Below, piece by piece: positions 8,783 through 16,844 of a stretch of DNA of 64,000 nt. The stretch lies in the NCBI RefSeq assembly GCF_026072915.1, contig NZ_AP025943.1, positions 3,100,001-3,164,000 of the forward strand, given 5' to 3'. Each line of letters opens with the position of its first letter. Positions within the stretch are counted from its first letter, which is position 1. The notes under the pieces are model-generated. The model was not told the DNA's origin. It worked only from the letters and a program-made list of their open reading frames with translations, and did not search any database. Source of the DNA: Akkermansia biwaensis (GTDB lineage Bacteria > Verrucomicrobiota > Verrucomicrobiia > Verrucomicrobiales > Akkermansiaceae). The position numbers and the translations under genes are program-made.

Positions 8783-8940
8783 AGTAAACTTATCTTAACC
8801 ATTCCACGCCGTCCAAAGCAAGCAGAATCCCGGACGCACGCGGAAAATGCGCCAGGGGCCATTTCCACCGCCGGAGCATGGTGAAATAATGCAGGGTTAG
8901 CCTTGGAGAACAAGCCCGTGACCTGTATGCTGGCGCCGTC

Positions 8941-9684
8941 ATGGAGTGGAATGCGGATTTTTATGAAGACAAGCACGGCTTTGTCGCGGACTACGGGAAA
9001 GACCTGCTCTCCCACGTTCCGGACAATCCGGGACAGGCCATTCTGGACCTGGGCTGCGGCACGGGCGCACTCACGCAGGAACTGCTGGCCAAATCCGCCC
9101 ATGTCGTCGGGGCGGACGCTTCCCCGGACATGGTGCGCAAGGCGCGGATGCTTCACCCGGACATCGACTTCCGGGTGGTGGACGCCTGCCGGATGCCGTG
9201 GTCCAACCGGTTCGACGTCGTTTTCTCCAATGCCGTTTTTCACTGGATTTCCGATCAAAAGGCCCTGCTGGAAAACATTTTCCGCGTGCTGAAACCCCAA
9301 GGCAGGCTGGTCTGCGAATTCGGCGCCGTCCGCAACATACACCGCATCCAGCAAGCCTTTCAATCCAGCCTTTCCCGGCAGAAAAGGCATCATGAAAATC
9401 CCTTTTACTTCCCCACCGTGGAGGAATACCGGAAACTGGTGGAACAGGCCGGACTGCACCCGGAACTGGTCATGGATTACGACCGCCCCACGCCGCTGAA
9501 GGACGGGGAGAACGGCTTGCGCAACTGGGTGCGGCAGTTTTTTGCCTCCGACCTGTCCCCTCTGCCGGGAGCCGGCCGCATCCGGATTCTTGAAGAGATG
9601 GAGTCCGCCCTCCGGGACGAGCTGTGGGACGGCACCCAATGGGTGGCCGACTACCGACGCATTCGGGTCATAGCCGTGAAATGA
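8941..9684 (+). CDS. Class I SAM-dependent methyltransferase
   Basis: A 247-residue methyltransferase. It has motif I ILDLGCGTGALTQEL (S-adenosylmethionine-binding GxGxG), VVGADASPDMVRKAR, and motif IV-like FDVVFSNAVFHWISDQ. The N terminus WNADFYEDKHGFVADYGKDLL and the FHWI segment resemble trans-aconitate 2-methyltransferase and related small-molecule methyltransferases, but the substrate cannot be fixed from sequence. Cytoplasmic. It is transcribed divergently from the beta-barrel gene and its nearest downstream neighbour is 242 bases away, so it is probably monocistronic. Confidence 0.85.
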   Translation: MEWNADFYEDKHGFVADYGKDLLSHVPDNPGQAILDLGCGTGALTQELLAKSAHVVGADASPDMVRKARMLHPDIDFRVVDACRMPWSNRFDVVFSNAVFHWISDQKALLENIFRVLKPQGRLVCEFGAVRNIHRIQQAFQSSLSRQKRHHENPFYFPTVEEYRKLVEQAGLHPELVMDYDRPTPLKDGENGLRNWVRQFFASDLSPLPGAGRIRILEEMESALRDELWDGTQWVADYRRIRVIAVK

Positions 9685-9926
9685 CATTTTCCGCACCCGC
9701 TTTTCCATGAAAGGAAGGTTTCCTTTCCGTGCAGAGCTGCCACGGAAGCACCGGATATCCGGCTAAAGGAGGTTTTCGCGGAGCCACGCCCGGGCTTTTC
9801 CTTCTTTTCCTTCTTTTCCTTCCCGCATCCGGTCATTCCGGGTAAAAAGGGGAACTTCCGGAACTGCATGCGGGGTACGCGCATAATGCTTGAGAGTTCT
9901 CCGGTCATTTTGTACAACCCCCGGCA

Positions 9927-11312
9927 ATGAGTACGTTCACTCCTTTTGAAGAAAAGATGGAGTCCGCGGGCATCTCCACCGCAGCCATCAAGGCATTTTC
10001 CCGCTGTTACGAAGCTCTCGTTTCCAACCATTCCGGCATGATCCCCGAAACGGACATCAGTCCGGCGGACCAGGTGGCGGACTGGACGAACATCACGGAT
10101 TCCACGGCACCGGCCGGGAAAGACCTGATTTCCCAGTGCGTCTGCATCAAGCTCAACGGCGGCCTGGGAACGAGCATGGGACTCCAGAAGGCCAAGAGCC
10201 TGCTCAAGGTGAAGGGGGAGGACACTTTTCTCGATCTCATCGTCAGGCAGGTGAAACACCTGCGCACCGTATCCGGAACCCCGGTGCGCCTGCTGCTCAT
10301 GAATTCCTTCTCCACCAGTGCGGACACGCTGGCCTATCTGGAAAAGTATGCGGCGGACGGTTTTGCCGACGCCCATCAGGTGGAACTGATGCAGAACCGC
10401 GTGCCGAAGATTTTGGCGGATACGCTGGAACCAGCCTCCTATCCGCAGCAGCCCGAACTTGAATGGTGCCCTCCCGGCCACGGGGACCTGTACCCGGCCC
10501 TGCTGGGTTCCGGCTGGCTGGACCGGCTTCTGGAAGACGGCGTCAAGTATGCCTTTATCTCCAATTCCGACAATCTGGGAGCCCAGCCTGACATGAATTT
10601 CCTGCGCTGGTTTGCGGAAAGCGGAGCCCCCTTCGTCATGGAAGTCACGCGCCGCACGGAGGCGGACAAGAAAGGCGGCCACCTGGCCGTCAGGAAGTCC
10701 GATGGTCACCTGATCCTGCGGGAGGTAGCCCAGTGCCCGGACGCGGACATCCCCGAATTCCAGAACATTTCCAAGCACCGTTATTTCAATACCAACACGC
10801 TCTGGATCCGCCTGGATTCCCTCAAGCAGATTCTGGACGCCAACGGAGGCGTACTCCCCCTTCCCATAATCCGGAACAGCAAGACGGTGAACCCCAGGGA
10901 CCCGAAGTCCGCCAAGGTGTTCCAGCTGGAAACGGCCATGGGCGCGGGCATCGAATGCTTCCCCGGCGCGCGCGCCGTCAATGTGCCGCGCTCCCGCTTT
11001 TTCCCCGTTAAAACCACCTCCGACCTGCTTTTGCTGCGTTCCGACGCGGTTTCCGTAGATGCAGACGGCAAGGTGGCCCTGGCTCCGGAACGGAACGGAA
11101 CCGCCCCCATCGTGGACCTGGACCCCGGGCTGTACAAGCTGGTGGATTCCCTGGACAGCCTCGGCCTGCCTTCCCTGGTGGGGCTGGACAAGCTGACCCT
11201 GCGCGGCCACTTCCATTTCCAGGACGGGGCCGTCCTTCAAGGCACCCTGCTGATGGAGAATAACACGGAGGAAACGAAGGAAATCCTTCCTGGCGTTTAT
11301 GCTGGAGCCTGA
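9927..11312 (+). CDS. UTP--glucose-1-phosphate uridylyltransferase, eukaryotic (UGP2) type
   Basis: A 461-residue UDPGP-family pyrophosphorylase making UDP-glucose from UTP and glucose-1-phosphate. The nucleotide-binding loop CIKLNGGLGTSMGLQKAKSLLKV and the PVRLLLMNSFST, EWCPPGHGDLYPALLGSG and YAFISNSDNLGA segments are those of the eukaryote-like UGPase family, not of bacterial GalU. UDP-glucose would supply the glycosyltransferases in the same window. The C terminus has the beta-helix-like end (LRGHFHFQDGAVLQGTLLME). It overlaps the next gene by 14 bases, so translation is probably coupled. A low-complexity TTCCTTC-type run precedes it at about 9798-9823. Confidence 0.9.
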   Translation: MSTFTPFEEKMESAGISTAAIKAFSRCYEALVSNHSGMIPETDISPADQVADWTNITDSTAPAGKDLISQCVCIKLNGGLGTSMGLQKAKSLLKVKGEDTFLDLIVRQVKHLRTVSGTPVRLLLMNSFSTSADTLAYLEKYAADGFADAHQVELMQNRVPKILADTLEPASYPQQPELEWCPPGHGDLYPALLGSGWLDRLLEDGVKYAFISNSDNLGAQPDMNFLRWFAESGAPFVMEVTRRTEADKKGGHLAVRKSDGHLILREVAQCPDADIPEFQNISKHRYFNTNTLWIRLDSLKQILDANGGVLPLPIIRNSKTVNPRDPKSAKVFQLETAMGAGIECFPGARAVNVPRSRFFPVKTTSDLLLLRSDAVSVDADGKVALAPERNGTAPIVDLDPGLYKLVDSLDSLGLPSLVGLDKLTLRGHFHFQDGAVLQGTLLMENNTEETKEILPGVYAGA

Positions 11313-11853
11313 ACATACATCATCCGAAACACTTCCCAGTCCGGTGAAAACCGGCCTGGGGGTGGACGATATCCGCCACATTCCCGTGCAGGAGCGGGAA
11401 TTGCGCTTTACGCGCAACCGGGCGGGAGCCCTGCTGACCGGGTCGGCTTTCCTGCTGATTGCCATAGCAGGCTTTCTCCAGCTTGCGGGGCACGGCACCA
11501 TCACACCCTATCTTCCCGCTCCCTTGTGGGCCATGCAGGCTGCGGCCGTGGTCCCGGCCGTCCTCTTCCTGTATCTGGGGCTCCGCTGCCTGAAGCATGC
11601 GGCCGTCATCGTCACGCCTCTGGGCGTGGAAATTCTCCCCTTTGTGCGTCCGCGCCACACCATGCGGTGGCACCTCTGGCAGCAGATATGCTCCGCAGAG
11701 CGGGACGGAACACGGCTGACGCTCCGCCTGGCGGACGGAACAAACGCCGTCATCGGAATGGCTCCCCTGACGGCGGCCAGCCGGGACATGCTGGTCCATG
11801 CCGTTCAAGCGCGCCTCAACTCCCTGCATCACTCCGGTTATGGTAAGGCCTGA
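11299..11853 (+). CDS. Two-helix membrane protein with PH-like C-terminal domain
   Basis: A 184-residue protein of unknown function. Residues ~43-65 and ~73-97 are hydrophobic helices forming a hairpin. They are followed by a soluble beta-rich segment (AVIVTPLGVEILPFVRPRHTM, RDGTRLTLRLADG) and a C-terminal helix, a layout common in small bacterial PH-like membrane proteins. It starts inside the last codons of the UGPase gene (14-base overlap) and overlaps the start of the release-factor-like gene, making a coupled three-gene operon. No catalytic motif was recognised. Confidence 0.65.
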   Translation: MLEPEHTSSETLPSPVKTGLGVDDIRHIPVQERELRFTRNRAGALLTGSAFLLIAIAGFLQLAGHGTITPYLPAPLWAMQAAAVVPAVLFLYLGLRCLKHAAVIVTPLGVEILPFVRPRHTMRWHLWQQICSAERDGTRLTLRLADGTNAVIGMAPLTAASRDMLVHAVQARLNSLHHSGYGKA

Positions 11854-12202
11854 AAAACTCGCCGCCCTGAAGGAGCGCATGGAATCCCTGGGAATCCGGG
11901 AGCAGGACCTGGAGGAAAGTTTTGTTAGAGGCGCCGGGCGCGGCGGCCAGAAGGTGAACAAAACCAACAATTGCGTTTATCTGAAACATGTCCCGACGGG
12001 CATCGCCGTCAAGTGCCACGTGGACCGTTCCCGGGAGCTCAACCGCTTTCTGGCGCGCCGGGAACTGTGCGACGCCGTGGAACGGCAGCAGACAGGCCAG
12101 TGCGCCGCAAAAGCCCGCGTTATCCAGCGCATGCGCAAACAGAAGGACAGGCGCAGAAGGCGTTCTTCGGCGCATTCCCGGCCGCCAGCGGAAGACATGT
12201 AA
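11840..12202 (+). CDS. Small release-factor-like peptidyl-tRNA hydrolase (RF-1 domain with GGQ)
   Basis: A 120-residue protein consisting of just the class I release factor catalytic domain. GAGRGGQKVNKTNNCVYLKHVPTGIAV carries the GGQ tripeptide that hydrolyses peptidyl-tRNA in the ribosome, and the C terminus is strongly basic (RMRKQKDRRRRR), as in ribosome-rescue factors such as ArfB or mitochondrial MTRFR. There is no codon-recognition domain, so it is a candidate rescue factor rather than RF1/RF2. The start at 11840 was preferred over the upstream in-frame ATG at 11798 because similarity begins here; the stop of the preceding gene lies at 11851-11853, so the two overlap by 14 bases. Confidence 0.8.
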   Translation: MVRPEKLAALKERMESLGIREQDLEESFVRGAGRGGQKVNKTNNCVYLKHVPTGIAVKCHVDRSRELNRFLARRELCDAVERQQTGQCAAKARVIQRMRKQKDRRRRRSSAHSRPPAEDM

Positions 12203-12293
12203 GCAATCCCCGTGGACGCACCGCTGCATGTATCCCTGCTCCATGGGCAATTTCCGGTAGTCCCCGTTCTGCCGGACGGAACTGGTTTCTGTA

Positions 12294-12339
12294 TTGACTT
12301 TCCGGTATGTCCTGATATTTTTAGTCCGAAATCAGACCA
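12294..12339 (+). promoter_or_regulatory. Promoter and putative MarR operator of the efflux operon
   Basis: TTGACT (12294-12299), a 16-base spacer and TATTTT (12316-12321) form a good promoter 28 bases before the marR start. Immediately downstream is an imperfect inverted repeat TAGTCCGA-AA-TCAGACCA (12322-12339; six of eight positions symmetric), the size and place expected for an autoregulatory MarR dimer site. Confidence 0.55.
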
Positions 12340-12348
12340 TTTTATTGC

Positions 12349-12786
12349 ATGCACCTCGACCTCAAATCCACGATCAGGCGTTACTACCAAATCTGGCTTG
12401 AAACCAACAATCTTTATTCCCAATGGGCCGAACAGCACGGAATCACGATCAACACACTTCTGGTGCTGTACATGGTGCGGAATACCGAACGCTGCACCCA
12501 GACGGACCTATGCAGGATACTCATGCTTCCCAAGCAGACGGTGAACAGCATCCTCAAAAACCTTGAAAGCCGTGGTTACGTTTCACAGCAGACGGATAGC
12601 GCCGACAGGCGCAGCAAGATCATCATTTTTTCCCCTGAAGGCAGGGATTATGCGGAACACGTCCTGGCCGAACTTTACGAGGCCGAATCGGAAGCGTTCA
12701 ATGCCATGAGCCCCGAAGAGGTCAACGGATTGATCAGCCACAGCGGCGCGTACCTCCGCCATTTCCGGAAAGCCGCCCACCAATAG
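12349..12786 (+). CDS. MarR-family transcriptional regulator
   Basis: A 145-residue winged-helix regulator. The central part TLLVLYMVRNTERCTQTDLCRILMLPKQTVNSILKNLESRGYVSQQTDSADRRSKIIIFSPEGRDYA shows the helix-turn-helix, the recognition helix and the D-x-R-(R) wing of the MarR family, flanked by dimerisation helices. It is followed nine bases later by an SMR efflux gene, so it probably controls that gene and itself in response to a ligand, acting through the inverted repeat at 12322-12339. Confidence 0.88.
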   Translation: MHLDLKSTIRRYYQIWLETNNLYSQWAEQHGITINTLLVLYMVRNTERCTQTDLCRILMLPKQTVNSILKNLESRGYVSQQTDSADRRSKIIIFSPEGRDYAEHVLAELYEAESEAFNAMSPEEVNGLISHSGAYLRHFRKAAHQ

Positions 12787-12795
12787 GAGGACGCC

Positions 12796-13119
12796 ATGCC
12801 GTATTTGTATTTGCTGCTGTCCATAGCGGGAGAATTGATGGGGACTCTCTGCCTGAAATACGCGGAAGGGTTCACCCGTCCCTGGCCGACGGCAGGAGCC
12901 ATTGCCGCCTATGTCATCTGTTTCTTTTTCCTGTCCAAATCCCTCAGGGGCATCGAGCTGAGCATCGCGTACGCTTCCTGGTCCGGCATCGGAATAGTGG
13001 CCGCCACCTGCCTGTCCGTATTCCTGTTCAAAGAGCATCTGAATGCCGCAGGCGTTTTTGCCATCGTCCTCATTGTGACGGGCACCGTGCTTCTGAATGT
13101 TTCCGGCTCGGCGCATTAG
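12796..13119 (+). CDS. Small multidrug resistance (SMR/EmrE-type) transporter
   Basis: A 107-residue, four-helix inner-membrane protein of the SMR family. The N terminus is close to EmrE in pattern (Y-L-L-x-A-x-E-x-x-G-T-x-x-x-K-x-x-E-G-F-T-R) with the essential proton/drug-binding glutamate at residue 13, and the third helix has the usual ELSIAYASWSGIGIV segment. It would exchange protons for cationic lipophilic compounds as an antiparallel dimer. It lies directly behind a marR-type gene; SMR pairs with dedicated regulators are common. Length is normal. Confidence 0.88.
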   Translation: MPYLYLLLSIAGELMGTLCLKYAEGFTRPWPTAGAIAAYVICFFFLSKSLRGIELSIAYASWSGIGIVAATCLSVFLFKEHLNAAGVFAIVLIVTGTVLLNVSGSAH

Positions 13120-13239
13120 GGAGGAATTTTGGGCCGTCAAGGTTCGAGGGACTTTCCCCGGGCGGACGGCGGAAAAGGCACGGCAGACTTCCCCGGAAAA
13201 TTCTCTGCGAGGGAAGGAGGCAAACCGCAGGGAATCTTC

Positions 13240-13767
13240 CTATTGGCCGCCCTGCCGGCGCATTTCCTCCGTCAGGGTTTTATATTTCTTCTTGAGCAGG
13301 GCGAACACGTTCGGGGGAACGTAACGGCTCACCTGGCTTTCCCATCCTTCCGGCCCGATCAGGCCCTTGATCATGCTGGAGGACAATTCCGCCGTATCGC
13401 GCGGGGGCATCAGGAACACGGTACAAACCTTGGGAGCCATATCCGCATTGATATGGCGCATCACGCGTTCATATTCATAGTCCTGAGTGGAACGGATGCC
13501 GCGCAGCATGAAGGAGGCCTCATGCTCCTTGGCAAAGTCCACCAGAAAGCGGTTGTGGAATTCGGCAATGCGGACCTCCGGCATATCGGAAAGCGCCGTA
13601 CGAAGCATGTCCATGCGTTCTTCATGGGAAAACGTGTAATGCTTTTCCGGATTGTCGCCGATGGCCACAATCAGCTCATCAAACATCCGCGCCCCCTGCC
13701 TGATCATCCACAAGTGGCCATTGGTCAGGGGGTCGAAACTACCGGCGTACACGGCGATGCGCTTCAT
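13240..13767 (-). CDS. coaD: Phosphopantetheine adenylyltransferase
   Basis: A 175-residue nucleotidyltransferase catalysing the penultimate step of coenzyme A synthesis (4'-phosphopantetheine + ATP). The N terminus [18 protein letters not shown] carries the (T/H)xGH signature at residues 15-18; [14 protein letters not shown] and the [11 protein letters not shown] segment near the C terminus are also typical (the latter matching the ISSS-x-x-(R/K) motif). Cytoplasmic, monocistronic, convergent with the SMR gene. Slightly longer than the usual ~160 residues because of a charged tail. Confidence 0.93.
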   Translation of the reverse strand: MKRIAVYAGSFDPLTNGHLWMIRQGARMFDELIVAIGDNPEKHYTFSHEERMDMLRTALSDMPEVRIAEFHNRFLVDFAKEHEASFMLRGIRSTQDYEYERVMRHINADMAPKVCTVFLMPPRDTAELSSSMIKGLIGPEGWESQVSRYVPPNVFALLKKKYKTLTEEMRRQGGQ

Positions 13768-13971
13768 CCGTGCATGCTATACGCCCTCTTTTGGAAAATA
13801 CAATCCTTTTCCATCATCCCTTGTGATCCCCTTTGCGAACATCATGGCCGAACCTCCGCTTTTCATCGGAATCCGTCTTGACAATTTTACGAACAGCTTT
13901 AAAGAGGAACTGTTCCCTGTGCAGCCGCGTGCAGGGAATCCTTCCTGTTCATTCCTCTCCCGACAACTCCC

Positions 13972-15576
13972 ATGGCAGGCCAGCCCTCTCTCTTTCCGGA
14001 ACGCCCGGCGTTTCCGTCAATTCCAGCAGACACGCCCGTCCTTCCTCCGGCTCCGGACCTCCCCCCTTCCTGGTGGAGGCACGGGAACATACCGCTCGTT
14101 GCCCTGGCATGCAGCGGCTTTGCCGCGGATTTCATGTTCGGCACCCTGCAAGGGCTGGGAATCGGCACGGCGCTGGGCATCCTGCTGTACACCGCGGCCT
14201 TCCTCATGCTGCGGACGGATATCAGCCGCAAGGAACAGTGGTTCCTGGGCGTCATGGCCGTTCTGAATGCCACCGCTGTAAGCCTCAATCTTTCCCCGGA
14301 TTCCCATTACAACTTGCTTGTCGCCATGTTTCTTCCCCTGGCCATTATTTTCCTGCCGCGGAAGGAGGGTAACGGCTACGTTCCCGGAACAAGATATACT
14401 TCCTGGCTGGAATACAGATTTTTCCGCATGAACCAGGTTCGAAAGGCGGCGCAGAGCCTCAAGGGAAAACTTCCTCTTGCCGCCAGCGTCGCCATCGGCA
14501 TATCCCTGTTTCTGTTCTTTCTCTCCATTTTTGCGGACGGGAATCCTGTCGTCGCTTCCGTCAGGACCGCCATGAACGAGCTGGCCGTCCGCTACCTGTC
14601 CTGGCTGCTTCCCAGCAGGGAGATGTTTATTCACTTCCTCCTGTGGGTACTGGGTTCCCTGTCCTTCGGCATTCTGACCATGCACCGCAGATGCGCCCCC
14701 TTTGGCGAGGACCGGCCCATCCGGCCGGAGAAGCCGTGGCTGCCATCCCTTCCGGTCATTTCCCTGCTGTTCATCAACCTGGCTTTCCTGGTCAATAACG
14801 GAACGGACATCTCCTTCTTGTGGAGCGGGACGGTGCCGGAAGGTATTTCCCAGACAGGCTACCTGCATGAAGGGGCGGACTCCCTTACGCTGGCAGCCAT
14901 TCTTTCCGGCTTGATCCTGCTGGTCATGTTCCGCTCTTCCGGGGCCGTAAGGGCTTCAAAAACGGGGACCGTCCTCGGCTTTATTCTCGCTGTCCAGACA
15001 GGGCTGATCGCCGCCAGCGTCGCGATGAGGCTGTACAACCAGATAGAAGACTTCGGCTTTTCCCCCACGCGTGTTACGGCCGGAATTTACCTGCTCCTGG
15101 GGGCCTGTTTCCTGGGCCTTCTGTTCGCCTACATGGCCGGCAGCGGCAACTGGGAACGCTACGGGGTGCGCTGCGGGGCCTTGTCCCTCGTCTTCCTGTG
15201 CCTGGCGGGATTCCGCAGCCCTTCCCAGTTGAGCGGGGACCTCAACCTGATGACCATGGACAGCCACCCGGAGTGGTATTTCAGCGACGGCGACCTGTCG
15301 CGCTTTGAAATCCGTGACAATTTTTCTTTTGCGGCAGCTGTTTACCAAAGGCTGGGAGCGGACACCGTAGCAGGAGCCAATGTATACCAGATGATTAGAG
15401 AGTCCATTTTTTACTATAAGATTTCCAACTGGAGATCCTTCAATTTGCAGGGATGGCGCAAAAAATGCCAGGACGAGGCGTTCAGCCGCCTTCCCGTTCC
15501 CACGGCGGAGGCCACTTACGAGACCGATGCCTGGAAACCCTCCCGGCGCCCCACGGGCATGAAACCCGAGGCTTAA
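13972..15576 (+). CDS. Multi-pass membrane protein, DUF4153/DUF4173-like
   Basis: A 534-residue polytopic membrane protein. Around ten hydrophobic segments are seen between residues ~35 and ~415, followed by a ~120-residue soluble tail (DLNLMTMDSHPEWYFSDGDLSRFEIRDNF...). The membrane core, with segments such as YLSWLLPSREMFIHFLLW and TPTRVTAGIYLLLGA-like SPTRVTAGIYLLL, resembles the DUF4153/DUF4173 families of unknown function. The N terminus is proline rich and cytoplasmic. A weak promoter (TTGACA at 13878-13883) is upstream. dxr follows 86 bases downstream. No enzymatic motif was recognised. Confidence 0.65.
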   Translation: MAGQPSLFPERPAFPSIPADTPVLPPAPDLPPSWWRHGNIPLVALACSGFAADFMFGTLQGLGIGTALGILLYTAAFLMLRTDISRKEQWFLGVMAVLNATAVSLNLSPDSHYNLLVAMFLPLAIIFLPRKEGNGYVPGTRYTSWLEYRFFRMNQVRKAAQSLKGKLPLAASVAIGISLFLFFLSIFADGNPVVASVRTAMNELAVRYLSWLLPSREMFIHFLLWVLGSLSFGILTMHRRCAPFGEDRPIRPEKPWLPSLPVISLLFINLAFLVNNGTDISFLWSGTVPEGISQTGYLHEGADSLTLAAILSGLILLVMFRSSGAVRASKTGTVLGFILAVQTGLIAASVAMRLYNQIEDFGFSPTRVTAGIYLLLGACFLGLLFAYMAGSGNWERYGVRCGALSLVFLCLAGFRSPSQLSGDLNLMTMDSHPEWYFSDGDLSRFEIRDNFSFAAAVYQRLGADTVAGANVYQMIRESIFYYKISNWRSFNLQGWRKKCQDEAFSRLPVPTAEATYETDAWKPSRRPTGMKPEA

Positions 15577-15662
15577 CGGAAAACCTCCCCGCTCCGCCAC
15601 GGCAAGATTTTCATCCCCCGGCTTGTCAAGAGGCCGTATTTTTTGCATCATTCTTTTCCGTT

Positions 15663-16829
15663 ATGCAGAAACGACGCGTCGTTATCCTGGGTTCCACGGG
15701 TTCCATCGGAACCAGCGCCCTGAAAGTAGCCCGGGACATTCGGGACAGAATGGAAGTGGTGGGCCTGGCCGCCGGCAGCAACGCGGAGGCCCTGGCCCTC
15801 CAGGCACGGGAATTCGGCGTTCACAACGTCTGCATTTACGATCTGTCCAGGGCGGAGGAACTCTCCCGCGCCCTTCCCGGTGTGCAGGTTGAAACAGGGG
15901 AAAAAGGCCTGTGCCGCCTGGCACAGCTTCCGGAGGCGGACATGGTGCTGATTTCCATCGTGGGCACAGCGGGGCTGCGCCCGGCACTGGCCGCCATTGA
16001 GGCGGGGAAGGACCTGGCCATCGCCAGCAAGGAAATTCTGGTCATGGCCGGACAGATCGTGATGGAAAAAGCGAGGCAGGCCGGAGTGCGCGTACTGCCC
16101 GTGGACAGCGAGCACAACGCCATTTTCCAATGCCTGAACGGCAACCACGGGGGGCCGGAAGCCGTCTCCCGTCTGATCCTGACAGCCTCCGGAGGCCCCT
16201 TCCGCACCTGGAAGAAGGAAGACCTGGAACACGTCACTCTGGAACAGGCGCTCAAGCACCCCACCTGGACCATGGGCCGGAAGATCACCATCGATTCCGC
16301 CACCCTGTTCAACAAGGGACTGGAGATGATCGAAGCCCGCTGGCTGTTCGATGTCCCCATGAACAAGGTGGACGTGATCGTGCACCCGCAAAGCATCGTG
16401 CATTCCATGGTGGAATACATGGACGGCACCGTTCTGGCCCAGATGAGCAGTTCGGACATGTGCTTCCCCATCCAGTACGCCGTCACCTGGCCCGACCGCG
16501 TTCCCAATTCCCTGAAACAGCTCAATTTCGCGGAGATCGGCCAACTGGTTTTCGAGGCCCCGCGGCCGGACGCCTTCCCCGCCCTGGACCTGGCGCGCAG
16601 GGCCGGAGAATGCTGCGGCACGATGCCCGCCGTGTACAATGCCGCCAATGAAGTGGCGGTGGACGCCTTTATCCGCGGCGATCTCCGCTTCACCGGCATC
16701 TGGAAGCTGGTGGAAGCCGTCATGAACGACCATGCGAACACGGACCCCCGCGGAAACCTGGCCCCCATTCTGGAGGCGGACGCCTGGGCCAGGGACCACG
16801 CCGCCGCACTGATACCTTCCATGCACTGA
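15663..16829 (+). CDS. dxr: 1-deoxy-D-xylulose 5-phosphate reductoisomerase
   Basis: A 388-residue enzyme of the methylerythritol phosphate isoprenoid pathway, converting DXP to MEP with NADPH. The N-terminal NADPH-binding VVILGSTGSIGTSALKV, the IASKEILVMAG and metal-binding VDSEHNAIFQCL motifs, LILTASGGPFRTW, and the NKGLEMIEARWLFDVP and VHPQSIVHSMVEYMDG segments are all diagnostic. The start at 15663 was chosen over upstream in-frame codons because the Rossmann fold begins immediately. It is followed 15 bases later by a DUF418-type membrane protein gene, possibly in the same transcript. Confidence 0.95.
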   Translation: MQKRRVVILGSTGSIGTSALKVARDIRDRMEVVGLAAGSNAEALALQAREFGVHNVCIYDLSRAEELSRALPGVQVETGEKGLCRLAQLPEADMVLISIVGTAGLRPALAAIEAGKDLAIASKEILVMAGQIVMEKARQAGVRVLPVDSEHNAIFQCLNGNHGGPEAVSRLILTASGGPFRTWKKEDLEHVTLEQALKHPTWTMGRKITIDSATLFNKGLEMIEARWLFDVPMNKVDVIVHPQSIVHSMVEYMDGTVLAQMSSSDMCFPIQYAVTWPDRVPNSLKQLNFAEIGQLVFEAPRPDAFPALDLARRAGECCGTMPAVYNAANEVAVDAFIRGDLRFTGIWKLVEAVMNDHANTDPRGNLAPILEADAWARDHAAALIPSMH

Positions 16830-16844
16830 TTTTTTCCTTCTCTC

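Noticed and set aside
9798-9823. TTCCTTC-type low-complexity run upstream of UGPase as a phase-variable repeat
   Set aside because: Only three imperfect units outside any coding or promoter core; too short to claim slippage.
9651-11504. A 617-codon minus-strand frame across UGPase and its neighbours
   Set aside because: Antisense shadow of a clear UDPGP-family gene; composition is unnatural and there is no motif.
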